Part shown: piece by piece, positions 35,467-45,182 of the stretch | How the letters are laid out: each line of letters opens with the position of its first letter | Position numbering within the stretch: position 1 is the first letter of the stretch | DNA from: Polytrichum commune | Lineage: Eukaryota; Streptophyta; Polytrichopsida; Polytrichales; Polytrichaceae | Length of the DNA stretch: 64,000 nucleotides | Direction: 5' to 3' | Assembly (NCBI GenBank): GCA_950295325.1 | Contig: OX485808.1 | Location: 30,402,527 to 30,466,526 of the forward strand | Position numbers and translations under genes: made by a program | Notes under the pieces: model-generated | Told to the model about the DNA's origin: nothing | The model's input: the letters and a program-made list of their open reading frames with translations, nothing else | Database searches by the model: none

Positions 35467-36180
35467 TAGGGTTCTTTGAGTGGAAGTGGATGTGCCAAAA
35501 TCCTCGTATGACATGACTTATCTGCAAACTGTTTCTCGGTTTCTTAGAACAGTTGGTACCCTTGCCTTCAAATATGCGATACTCTTCGTTCTCTCTAGTA
35601 TTCAGGTGGTACAAAAGTGTCCGAGGGGGTTTAGACCATTACACGACCTCCTCTTACCGAAGTTGTCGGGATAGTGAGGAAATGAGCTCCCTTGCTTTTT
35701 GTACTCACTCATGCAGATGACTGGAAATTTTTGCACAGTTTGAACACTCAAAATGCATACTTTTAAGTTTGCTTCCACACATTTGAGTGAGAAAGACTTC
35801 AAGCCCGGAGGATAGTTCATGTAGAAAGTGTTATATCTCGAAATCATCGCACTGTTGTCACTCGAAAAAATTAGTAGTGATGATGACATGGTTCACGAGG
35901 CTCTAGATAGAATAGGGTGTGGATGGGAAGTTTGTATTGCTCTTCTTACAGAAGGATCGACTGCAATGATTGAAGATGCGCAAATTCGTTTCAAATATCT
36001 CCCCGATGTGGATTTCATAGATCCTTGTCGGGAATATTGAAGTTGTGATTGCTGATGTGTATTTTCAGGGGTTAGGATCATTGGTTGTTGAGGAAGCCAA
36101 CAATGAATGTTGGAATAGGGGTGTTCCAACTTTGAAGCAACTTGATACTTTCTTGTATTTAGCAAAAGGGTACTTCTCTT
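35467..36180 (+). pseudogene. Unrecognised duplicated pseudogene fragment, copy 2
   Basis: This is the better preserved copy. Successive blocks read SSYDMTYLQTVSRFLRTVG, VVQKCPRGFRPLHDLLLPK, then KRAPLLF, then KISSDDDMVHEALDRIGCGW, IALLTEGSTAMIEDAQIRF, KYLPDVDFIDPCREY. After a frame shift come VVIADVYFQGLGSLVVEEAN and TLKQLDTFLYLAKGYFS. No known domain was recognised. In-frame stops at several points and the shift after CREY indicate decay. Confidence 0.5.
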
Positions 36181-39100
36181 GATCAGGTGAGAGCCTATTC
36201 ATGGGGTCCTTTTAATGGAGATATAAATTTCAACGTACATTCACAGGTGATTGTTCATCGTCGTATGAGTATCAATAATGGAGGCATTTACTATATGCTA
36301 GCCGAATGTTGCAACTAAATTTTTTTGCATCTAATGATGTCTTCCAGGTATACATTTTCAGTCATCACGGTTGTGAACATCATTGTACATCCCAAGGGTC
36401 GTACGCTTCTTTGGGAAGGGAGCAAAGTTGTCGCAAACAATTATACTCTTGTAAGTGGTGTTGAAGGAGATGGCGCCGGACTACAAGGTGAGCATTTCTA
36501 GACCTCAAGACTTATGACGTGTTTGTTAGTTCCAAATCATTTGAAACGTATGTAACCATTTTGGTTCAATCGTTTACTCGTCAGGTTCGTGCTTTGGTTG
36601 ATGCTCACAAACAAGTTATGGAGTAAGGAAATCGTTGGTGGTACTTCATGCAATGTTGTGACGGTGCACAACTATAACAAATGCTTGTCGGCTAGTTGCG
36701 CAACAATATGTAATAATGCTATTGCTTGTAGAAACCATTATGTATCAATGTCATAGGTTGGAAAACTTCCTCATAGATGCTCGATGAAATAGGCTCACTA
36801 GTGCAATCTTTTGAATACTGTGATTTGTTTTGTTCATTTGGGGTTTGAAGTCATTGGGAAAGCATCAAGCTCAACTATTTGAACAACTTTATGTGTATTC
36901 TCCATGTGAGGATATCCTATATTGTAGATAATAGGGTTTAATATGCTAAGCATGAATTTAAATAGTAATCTTCTTGCTTATATCCCTCGTAATTCATTGT
37001 ATGGGATGGTTTCATCTACCATTACATTCATTATTACAATAATAGTATTGGTTTTGAACATTTATGAAAAGTTTGGAAGTTGATGATGGTCAAATTGATT
37101 AGCCATTTATTGCAGTGGAAAGATCCACAAGCCTTGTTGAGGGGAGATTTTGCATTGTGCATGAATTGAATTTCTAGGCAAGGAGATGGGACAAGTCAAA
37201 CGGTAGGAAGATCATTCCACCATGCAATAAGGTCATTGATAACCAATAATATATTATATGTTGAGCTTGTGCAAGAGTGAACCCAATTGTAGAAGTTTGA
37301 TGTTTTGGCACATACATTTCCAGAGAGCACACCATTGTGTTGTCTCCTATAATTTTGTTGAAAGTTAGAGTGGTGCTCATGCTAATAGGAGTTTGTAATG
37401 TCGGTATTCTAGGAAATGAATATGTGGTCATGTTGTTGTCACTTGTCCCTTGAAGGTGTGGTAGAAAATGATATATTAAGTTATTGGAATTGTGCATTCC
37501 AACATTCCTAGACATGGTCACTAGGCGTTATCAACAAGAATGTGTGCTCATCGTTTTTGGACATTCATGTCTTGAGAATGCGGACACTAGAAGCTCTTTG
37601 TGCTCTATCTTCACTTCTTTGTCTTTGACAATTTGTTTGAATTGTGTTGAAGTTAAATCATTTTGGTATGATATTCTCTTATGTGTATATTATATTCGGG
37701 ATCTATGTGGGTTGTGCACCTTTGTTTGTCCTAGGTAGTTTAGACATTTGTGGAGATGACAGGTGTTCTTGGTGAGTGCAAATTTGCATTCTTAGTTGCG
37801 AGAATGTTGCTCGAGTCAGGTTTTTTGGCCCAAAGGCAAACCTATCGGTTTTAAGTTGTTCATGGGCATAGTTTTGTTACAAATTCTCTAGGGTTGGTCA
37901 TCGTAATATCTTTGATACCCTCACAGTCAAGCTCTTCTCATGTTGTAAACTCATGTTGCCCTCAAACAAGCTAGGAATACGGATCTTGTAACGTTGTTAT
38001 CTTCATGCAATGTTGTGATGTTGGAAAAGCAAAATCGAATAGTTGTCATCTAGATGGGGAATTACCTATAATTATGTTATTGCTTGAAAAATATGTATCA
38101 TCGAAAGTGGTTGTAAGATGGAGTCCCAAACCAATTGTAAGTAGGAGTTTGCAAGTGTAGATGTTTAAAATTCTTGAATGGGTGAATCAAATCCAATGTG
38201 TTTTAACCCTTAAAGGACGAAGGGGGATTGATGTACGACCTATATGCATAATGTTTTTTTGTTTCTCTTGGAATATGAAACATAATATCATTTTTATCTT
38301 TAGTGGTTTGAAACTTTACATAGCAATTATCTAATGCAAGAGAAGAAAAAGAATAATTTTTAAATGCAACATTGATGATTAGCATATGTATTATATATAT
38401 GCTGCCACAATGTGTATTTGAATCAATTTCATCACAACATACTTCAAAAGTGCATTTGAAGAGAGAATTACATAGGATTGTTTTTAAAACAATCGTCCAA
38501 AAATGCATGTATGTAGCCTAAACATACGTTTTTGTGCACGGTGGTTGAGGTGTGGACTTGCGATACCAAGTCACTATGGTAAAGTGAAATTTCACTTCAA
38601 CAAGTGGATCTAGGTAAGTGTACATGCTATTGTGAAGACTAGGATGTAAGATGTTTTTTTAATATTACTAACAATGATCTTGTTTCTTATTTACCAATAG
38701 AATATTTTCTTGTAGCAATTTTAGTCCAATATGACATTCAATATTACAATATTTGTAATATATTCATGACATGTTGGGGGATTAATATTGTCACATTGAT
38801 GAGCCAATTTAGTGTAGTTGAAATCCTAAGCTAGAAATGTTCTTAGGAAGTTAGAGGAAGTCATCTGGTAGGATGATCGTTCCACCTTGCAACATGTTCT
38901 CCTTGAACTAAGAATTCAAGATTTGTCGAGCAAATACAAACTATAGAATAAACAACACTAGGTAGACATTGTGCAAAGCTAGCCAGTGATGACCAACTTG
39001 ATAATCTACAATAATAGTGTCTTTGAGACATAGATATATACACATTGTGACATAGTGGGCGAACATTTAGAGGTAGGCATGTGTATATTGCAAGAAGAGG

Positions 39101-39714
39101 GATTTATTGATAGAATCAAATAGAGTGCACATTATGCTTGTTGAAGTTGAATTGCTATCTCAACGACAATGGTTTGTCTTAACCATTCATGCTAAGTGCC
39201 TCTTGTTTGACATGTTTGGTTTGGCTTAAATGTCTATGTATGGCCTAAATTAATAACTTATGTTTCGTCATTAAACGTTGTCAGGGAAGGAATAATATGC
39301 ATCAATAGTTGTAAATCTTTGATTATGTTTGTTGATTACATTGTTGTAGTTCTTGAAGAAAAGGTGAATTGTGTAGTTCACCTCTCAGTTTTGAAATTTT
39401 GTTCATTGAGTTGTGTACATTGTGTCTTGTCAAGGTTAACAATGTGAGTTGTTATGTGGAAGCGGCTAAAGCTTTAAAGGAGAATTGTCATTGTAGAATG
39501 AACTATAATTGTATGTGTTCATTTGAGCATATTGTATTGATTTCAATTTGAAGAGGTTGTGGTTGGTACGTTGAATATCATTCACTAGCTTTTTTGTAAA
39601 TATGAACATTTGAGGTTCTAGTTTTGCTTAGCTTGAGGACGCTTGTAGTTTTATTCTCGTCAAAGAATGAAAATAATATTCCTTTTGGTCTTGCTTATTG
39701 GAATATTAAATATT
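36181..39714. other. Degenerate, partly self-similar sequence upstream of the receptor gene; no intact gene
   Basis: Segments around 36,900-37,260 and 38,620-38,910 are distantly similar to each other (GGTAGGAAGATCATTCCACC against GGTAGGATGATCGTTCCACC). The tract looks like layered remnants of duplicated sequence. Open frames at 37,484-37,738 and 38,203-38,508 have no identifiable domain. Confidence 0.4.
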
Positions 39715-39870
39715 TTATTGATTTGTGATGTTTTGTGTATAATTTAGTAGAAATATATGCAAAGTATGTTTTGATGGAAAACGGACAAAGAGCGATTCCT
39801 TTATGAAAATGACAAATATACAAGGCTTACTGGAGGAAGTTACAAACTTCCCTAAGGTTTTGTGTTTTGC
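39715..39870 (+). pseudogene. Partial duplicate of the receptor gene's first coding stretch
   Basis: GTGATGTTTTGTGTATAATT and, further on, ACAAGGCTTACTGGAGGAAG and TTACAAACTTCC repeat what is found at 39,901-39,984 (GTGATGTTTTGTGTATGATT, ACAAGGCTTACTAGAGGAAG, TTACAAACTTCC). The duplicate breaks off and its frame is closed. It may mark the edge of an earlier duplication of the gene's 5' end. Confidence 0.6.
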
Positions 39871-39914
39871 ATATCGGTATATGACATAATTATGTTGATT
39901 GTGATGTTTTGTGT

Positions 39915-41567
39915 ATGATTTTCCAGGAACATATGCAAATTATGACAAACATACAAGGCTTACTAGAGGAAGTTACAAACTTCCGTAAAATAGAGGAGAA
40001 TCCAAAGGTTTTGAATAGTAGGCAATGCAAGAATTTGTTGGTGAATATTCAAAATGGTTTGAAAACAATTCAAAGGATGATCGATGGTTCCTATGGCGCA
40101 GATGTGTTCCACCAAGTAGAGCAAGAGATGCTTGGTATTATGAAGAAAACAAGGCATATGGTTGAAGAATGTTGCAAGGTCGGTGATTGGTGTCGAGTGG
40201 TGGTCATGCAATTGAATAACAAAGAATCCTTCAGAGAACTTCTCTTGGACTTTGAGTATTGTTTCCACACAATGTGCGAAATATTTTGCCAATCTTTTCC
40301 TAGTCGTGAAGTTGAAATCCGAGATATGGAAAAGTCTGCAACATTCTACCCGACAACCATTGATGAAGTTGAGCAAGACCAAAATGCAATATTTGAAAGA
40401 CTTTCCAAGGAAGTTGATTTGTGCACAACTGACAATTGCCACGATCATTGCATGCTTTTGCGATATTTGATGGAACGAATAAGGGGGTTGCAAAAGGCCA
40501 CGGGTGGTGAATTAGATAGCATCATCTTTCCAGATAACTTTGAACCCCCTGACTATGGGAGGGCACCTAAGCTTTTGGGTAAGGGGGGGTTTGGGAGTGT
40601 GTACTCAACCCAATGGTTTGGATTTGAAACTGCTACAAAGATTTTCAAAGTTGAGAACCTTGAGCATGAAACAATTGTTCGCAAGGAGGCTAGTATTTTG
40701 GGCGGATTGGATCATCCCAACATCATCAAGTTTTTTGGTTGTGGCTTATCAACGGAATGTGACGCACGTGCAAGAGAAAGTAAAAGATTTGAAATCGTCA
40801 TGGAACAAGGAATTTTGAGCTTATCAAGGTTTTTGGAAGGAGATATGTTGACAGAAGCCATGGGAGTTGACATTTTGATACAAATTGCAAGTGGAATGTG
40901 TTATCTTCATGACATGAAAGTGGCGCATCGTGATTTGAAGCCCGATAATGTGATATTGACTTCAACGGGTGGCTCAACATTGGAACATGTGCATGTGAAG
41001 ATACTTGATTTTGGGATTTCCAAGATTGAAGTGAAAAACTCGCCACAAGTGCCTACAAATGAAGGTTGTTTTGGTACTCGCGGATATATGGCACCTGAAG
41101 CTCATAAAAAACGAACATCAGAGGTGGATGCATTCAAAACGGATGTATTTAGTTTTGGCATGATGTGCTACGAGATTCTTTCGAACAAGAGACCGGAGTT
41201 ACCCAAAACTTGGTCTAAAGATTTGAAATCATTGATACATGAATGTCGGTCTTTGGAGCCTTTGAATAGGCCCACATTCCTTGATATCTTTGAGAGGTTG
41301 AGAAAAGTCAAAAGTGATGCAATGCTCAAGGTTGCTAGTGATGTGAGAGTGGCTAAAATTTTGCACGAATCCACAACTCCTAGCAGTTCTATGGAATATC
41401 CAAAGCGATGTTGGACAATGGTGAAACATAAATTCCATGCATTCAATATATGGGCAATTCTTCTTTTGTGGCAAATGTTTATCACCTTTGCTCAATGGTT
41501 GTCACGTTACATATCAAATTTTTTAAAGGCAATTTCCATTTCGTCATCAAATAAAATAGATGACGAG
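39915..41567 (+). CDS. Exon 1: N-terminal helical domain, kinase domain and hydrophobic segment
   Basis: The exon is open from 39,909 to its donor GAG|GTAAGC at 41,568. The N-terminal ~200 residues are charged and leucine-rich, with heptad-like spacing (LLEEVTNFRKIEENP and onward). They are reminiscent of the four-helix bundles that precede kinases in plant MLKL-like or DUF1221-type proteins, which is inference only. The kinase motifs are complete. Near the C-terminal end, AFNIWAILLLWQMFITFAQW is a possible membrane segment between kinase and NB-ARC, unusual for an NLR. Confidence 0.85.
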
Positions 41568-44500
41568 GTAAGCATTGAATGAGGTCTACCTTCATTGTCA
41601 ACTTTTAGTAGGGGTCTAAAGATTGTGCATTGTGACTTTATTGGTAAAATTTGGAATTTAGTGGTATTTTTCTAGTGAGGTTTGTTAGATGGCAATGAAA
41701 GTTTTCATTTGGCATTTTATGTAGGTCACTAAGGAAACAAAGCGAATCTCCAAATTGATCGGACTCGAAGGAAAGATATTGGAATTGGAGAAGCAACTTC
41801 ACGACCTTGGTAGTTTGGGGATTGTTGGCATGGGAGGAATTGGCAAATCAACTTTGGCAAATGCTGTAAGCGACCATGTTTCCCACAAATATGGTGCGAC
41901 ATGCTTCGTGGGTGACTTTACATGTGAAAGTTGTACCATTCACGTGAAATACAAACTACAAGATGTGAAAGAGCCACCTCAAAGCAAAACATTGAAAGAA
42001 GGGCACACATTTTTGAAACAATTGCAAGAGACCAAAAAAATCCTTATTGTTTTGGACAATGTGGGCAACGCAAGGCAACTGGAAGAACTATTGGGTGATT
42101 GCACATGTCTTGATGTTCATGGTAGCCAACTTATTGCTACTTCCCGTAATTGGGAGTCTTTGAAACGACACATACCCATAGTTGGTAAAGTAGATATGGA
42201 GACCCTTGATAAAGAGCAATCTAAAGAATTATTTTCTCTCCATGCATTTGCGACCAACCAACCATGTTTGCCATATTTGGAACATGTAGTTGAGAAGATT
42301 GTAAAGGCTTGTGATGGGCTTCCTTTAAGTTTGGAGGTGATGGGTAGTTATTTGCATGGAGAAAGAAGGTTGAGAATATGGGAGCGAACTTTACAAAGGT
42401 TGTTGAGGGCAAGACACGATGGAAGCATAGATGGGAAAATATGGGAAACATTGAGGATTAGCTTTGATGAACTCGGTGAGAAAGAAAAAAGTATGTTTTT
42501 AGACATAAGTTGTTTCTTTTCCAAGGGCTCCTCAATTGGTGACTGGGTGTTTACAAAAGCAACACTAGTTCGAATGTTTCATGATGACATCAAGAATACC
42601 CATCACATATTGGAAAGTCTACAAGGCAAATCGATGGTGAAATTTGACAAGAACGACAATTTGGATATACATGATCAATTGCAGGATATGGGACGCATGA
42701 TTGTTGAAAAAGAATTACAACAAACTCGAGTTTGGAATTTATCTTTGACAACATTCCTCGAATATTGGAATGACAAGGTATGATACATAATGCAAATGAA
42801 ATTGTAGATTCTTTGCTACTTTGTTAGAATATTGTATTAATTATACTAGAGAATTAATTGCATGTGGTGTTGTACTTGCAGGGCATAGAACTTGTGGAAG
42901 GCCTTTCATTCACTACGTTTGAAAGGAATAATTCGGCAATTCAAACAAATGTAGGTGTGAACACTATGAAAAACCTACGATTTTTGAGTATTAAGAATTG
43001 TGAACACATCGACATGCTTTTAGCTATCATTACCAAAACAGTGACATTGAAATGGTTGAGGATCCATTTCTCAACTCTAAATGACAACATTTTACAGCAG
43101 CATACATATTTTATGAAGGAATTCATGAAGGTTGGTGAAGATCATCTTCAACAATTGGGTGTACTTGAACTATTTGAAATCATAATTTGCACACCTGCTA
43201 TATTCCAAAATTTCCAACCTAAATTCTTGAAAGAAATATCTTTCATCAAGTGCACGTTCCCACAAGGGGAATTTCCAATTGGCCTTGGAAAGATAGAATT
43301 GGAAGAACTCAACATTTCTGACTGTGAACAACTGAAAACACTACCCAAAGACTTTATCCATTTGACATCTATACTCAAATTGGACATCTCAAAATGTACG
43401 AGCTTGGAGGAGTTCCCTTCCGGAATATGCACTCTCAAGACTTTGGAGAAATTATCATTCAGAGGATGCAAATCTTTGAGGAGAATACCGGAAGGGTTGG
43501 GGGGGTTGACTTCTTTGAAGAAATTGATAATGTGGGATTGCGAGGCCTTGGAGGAGTTCCCTTCCGGAATATGCACTCTCAAGGCTTTGGAGGAATTACA
43601 TTTCAATGGATGCAAATCATTGAGGAAAATACCAGAAGGGTTGGGGGGGTTGATTTGTTTGAAGAAATTGTACATGTGGGATTGCGAGGCCTTGGAGGAG
43701 TTCCCTTCCGGAATATGCACTCTCAAGGCTTTGGAGGAATTACATTTCAATGGATGCAAATCATTGAGGAAAATACCGGAAGGGTTGGGGGGGTTGATTT
43801 GTTTGAAGCAATTGTACATGTGGGATTGCGAGGCCTTGGAGGAGTTCCCTTCCGGAATATGCACTCTCAAGGCTTTGGAGGAATTATCATTTAGAGGATG
43901 CAAATCTTTGAGGAAAATACCAGAAGGGTTGGGGGGGTTGGTTTGTTTGAAGAAATTGATGATGTGGGATTGCGAGGCCTTGAAGGAATTCCCTTCCGGA
44001 ATATGCACTCTCAAGGCTTTGGAGGAATTAAATTTCAGAGGATGCAAATCTTTGAGGAAAATACCGGAAGGGTTGGGTGGGTTGACTTGTTTGAAGAAAT
44101 TGATGATGTGGGATTGCGAGGCCTTGGAGGAGTTCCCTTCCGGAATATGCACTCTCAAGACTTTGGAGGAATTATATTTCAATGGTTGCAAATCTTTGAT
44201 GAAAATACCGGAAGGGTTGGGGGGGTTGACTTGTTTGAAGAAATTGATGATGTGGGATTGCGAGGCCTTGGAGGAGTTCCCTTCCGGAATATGCACTCTC
44301 AAGACTTTGGAGGAATTATATTTCAATGGTTGCAAATCTTTGATGAAAATACCGGAAGGGTTGGGGGGGTTGACTTGTTTGAAGAAATTGTACATGTGGA
44401 ATTGCGAGGCCTTGGAGGAGTTCCCTTCCGGAATATGCACTCTCAAGGCTTCGGAGGAATTACATCTCAATGGATGCAAATCTTTGAGGAAAATACCTGA

Positions 44501-45182
44501 AGGGTTGGGGGGGTTGACTTGTTTGAAGAAATTGATGATGTGGGATTGCGAGGCCTTGGAGGAGTTCCCTACCGGAATATGCACTCTCAAGGCTTTGGAG
44601 GAATTCTATTTCTATAACTGCAAATCATTGAGGAAAATACCGGAAGGGTTGGGGGGGTTGACTTGTTTGAAGAAATTGTACATGTGGAATTGCGAGGCCT
44701 TGGAGGAGTTCCCTTCCGGAATATGCACTCTCAAGGCTTTGGAGGAATTACATCTCAATGGATGCAAATCTTTGAGGAAAATACCGGAAGGGTTGGGGGG
44801 GTTGACTTGTTTGAAGAAATTGATGATGTGGGATTGCGAGGCCTTGGAGGAGTTCCCTTCCGGAATATGCACTCTCAAGACTTTGGAGGAATTATATTTC
44901 AATGGTTGCAAATCTTTGATGAAAATACCGGAAGGGTTGGGGGGGTTGAGTTGTTTGAAGAAATTGTACATGTGGAATTGCGAGGCCTTGGAGGAGTTCC
45001 CTTCCGGAATATGCACTCTCAAGGCTTTGGAGGAATTACATCTCAATGGATGCAAATCTTTGAGGAAAATACCGGAAGGGTTGGGGGGGTTGACTTGTTT
45101 GAAAAAATTGATGATGTGGGATTGCGAGGCCTTGGAGGAGTTCCCTTCCGGAATATGCACTCTCAAGGCTTTGGAGGAATAA
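39915..45182 (+). CDS. Protein kinase-NB-ARC-LRR immune receptor (moss PNL class), three exons
   Basis: This is an intracellular NLR-type receptor. Coding exons are 39,915-41,567, 41,725-42,777 and 42,882-45,182, joined by two phase-0 GT-AG introns (GTAAGC...TATGTAG and GTATGA...TTGCAG), giving about 1,668 residues. Residues ~1-200 are helical. ~218-465 form a TKL-like kinase with GKGGFGSV, the ATK lysine, HRDLKPDN, DFG and APE, all apparently catalytically competent. ~511-534 are strongly hydrophobic. ~570-900 form the NB-ARC with P-loop GMGGIGKST, kinase-2 ILIVLDNV, GLPL and an MHD-like IHDQLQDMGR. The rest is LRR. Kinase-NBS-LRR fusions are a moss NLR class. The end is a TAA where sister units have TTA, so the LRR domain is shortened. 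The start is uncertain: an acceptor-like TTTTCCAG at 39,926 could mean an upstream exon, and the next ATG is 39,933. Confidence 0.85.
41725..42777 (+). CDS. Exon 2: NB-ARC nucleotide-binding switch
   Basis: It starts after TATGTAG in phase 0 (VTKETKRISKLIGLEGK) and ends AAG|GTATGA in phase 0, giving 351 codons. Visible motifs are P-loop GMGGIGKSTLANAV, RNBS-A-like CFVGDF, kinase-2 LIVLDNV, RNBS-B GSQLIATSRNW, GLPL in CDGLPLSLEVMG, FLDISCFF (RNBS-D-like, typical of the TIR-type lineage) and the MHD-equivalent DIHDQLQDMGR. The domain is uninterrupted and of normal length, consistent with a working ATP/ADP switch. Confidence 0.9.
42882..45182 (+). CDS. Exon 3: LRR domain, ending at an in-frame TAA
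   Basis: It opens after TTGCAG in phase 0 (GIELVEGLSFTTF). The first ~170 codons are degenerate LRR and linker. From about 43,404 the sequence becomes the regular pair of 24-residue LRRs, CEALEEFPSGICTLKALEEL and GCKSLRKIPEGLGGL with variable LYMWD, LMMWD, HFNG, SFRG or YFNG positions. About 12 units (24-25 LRRs) are read before GAG GAA TAA at 45,180. The homologous codon in sister units is TTA, so the end is a nonsense change rather than a natural terminus. Confidence 0.8.
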   Translation, partial: GIELVEGLSFTTFERNNSAIQTNVGVNTMKNLRFLSIKNCEHIDMLLAIITKTVTLKWLRIHFSTLNDNILQQHTYFMKEFMKVGEDHLQQLGVLELFEIIICTPAIFQNFQPKFLKEISFIKCTFPQGEFPIGLGKIELEELNISDCEQLKTLPKDFIHLTSILKLDISKCTSLEEFPSGICTLKTLEKLSFRGCKSLRRIPEGLGGLTSLKKLIMWDCEALEEFPSGICTLKALEELHFNGCKSLRKIPEGLGGLICLKKLYMWDCEALEEFPSGICTLKALEELHFNGCKSLRKIPEGLGGLICLKQLYMWDCEALEEFPSGICTLKALEELSFRGCKSLRKIPEGLGGLVCLKKLMMWDCEALKEFPSGICTLKALEELNFRGCKSLRKIPEGLGGLTCLKKLMMWDCEALEEFPSGICTLKTLEELYFNGCKSLMKIPEGLGGLTCLKKLMMWDCEALEEFPSGICTLKTLEELYFNGCKSLMKIPEGLGGLTCLKKLYMWNCEALEEFPSGICTLKASEELHLNGCKSLRKIPEGLGGLTCLKKLMMWDCEALEEFPTGICTLKALEEFYFYNCKSLRKIPEGLGGLTCLKKLYMWNCEALEEFPSGICTLKALEELHLNGCKSLRKIPEGLGGLTCLKKLMMWDCEALEEFPSGICTLKTLEELYFNGCKSLMKIPEGLGGLSCLKKLYMWNCEALEEFPSGICTLKALEELHLNGCKSLRKIPEGLGGLTCLKKLMMWDCEALEEFPSGICTLKALEE

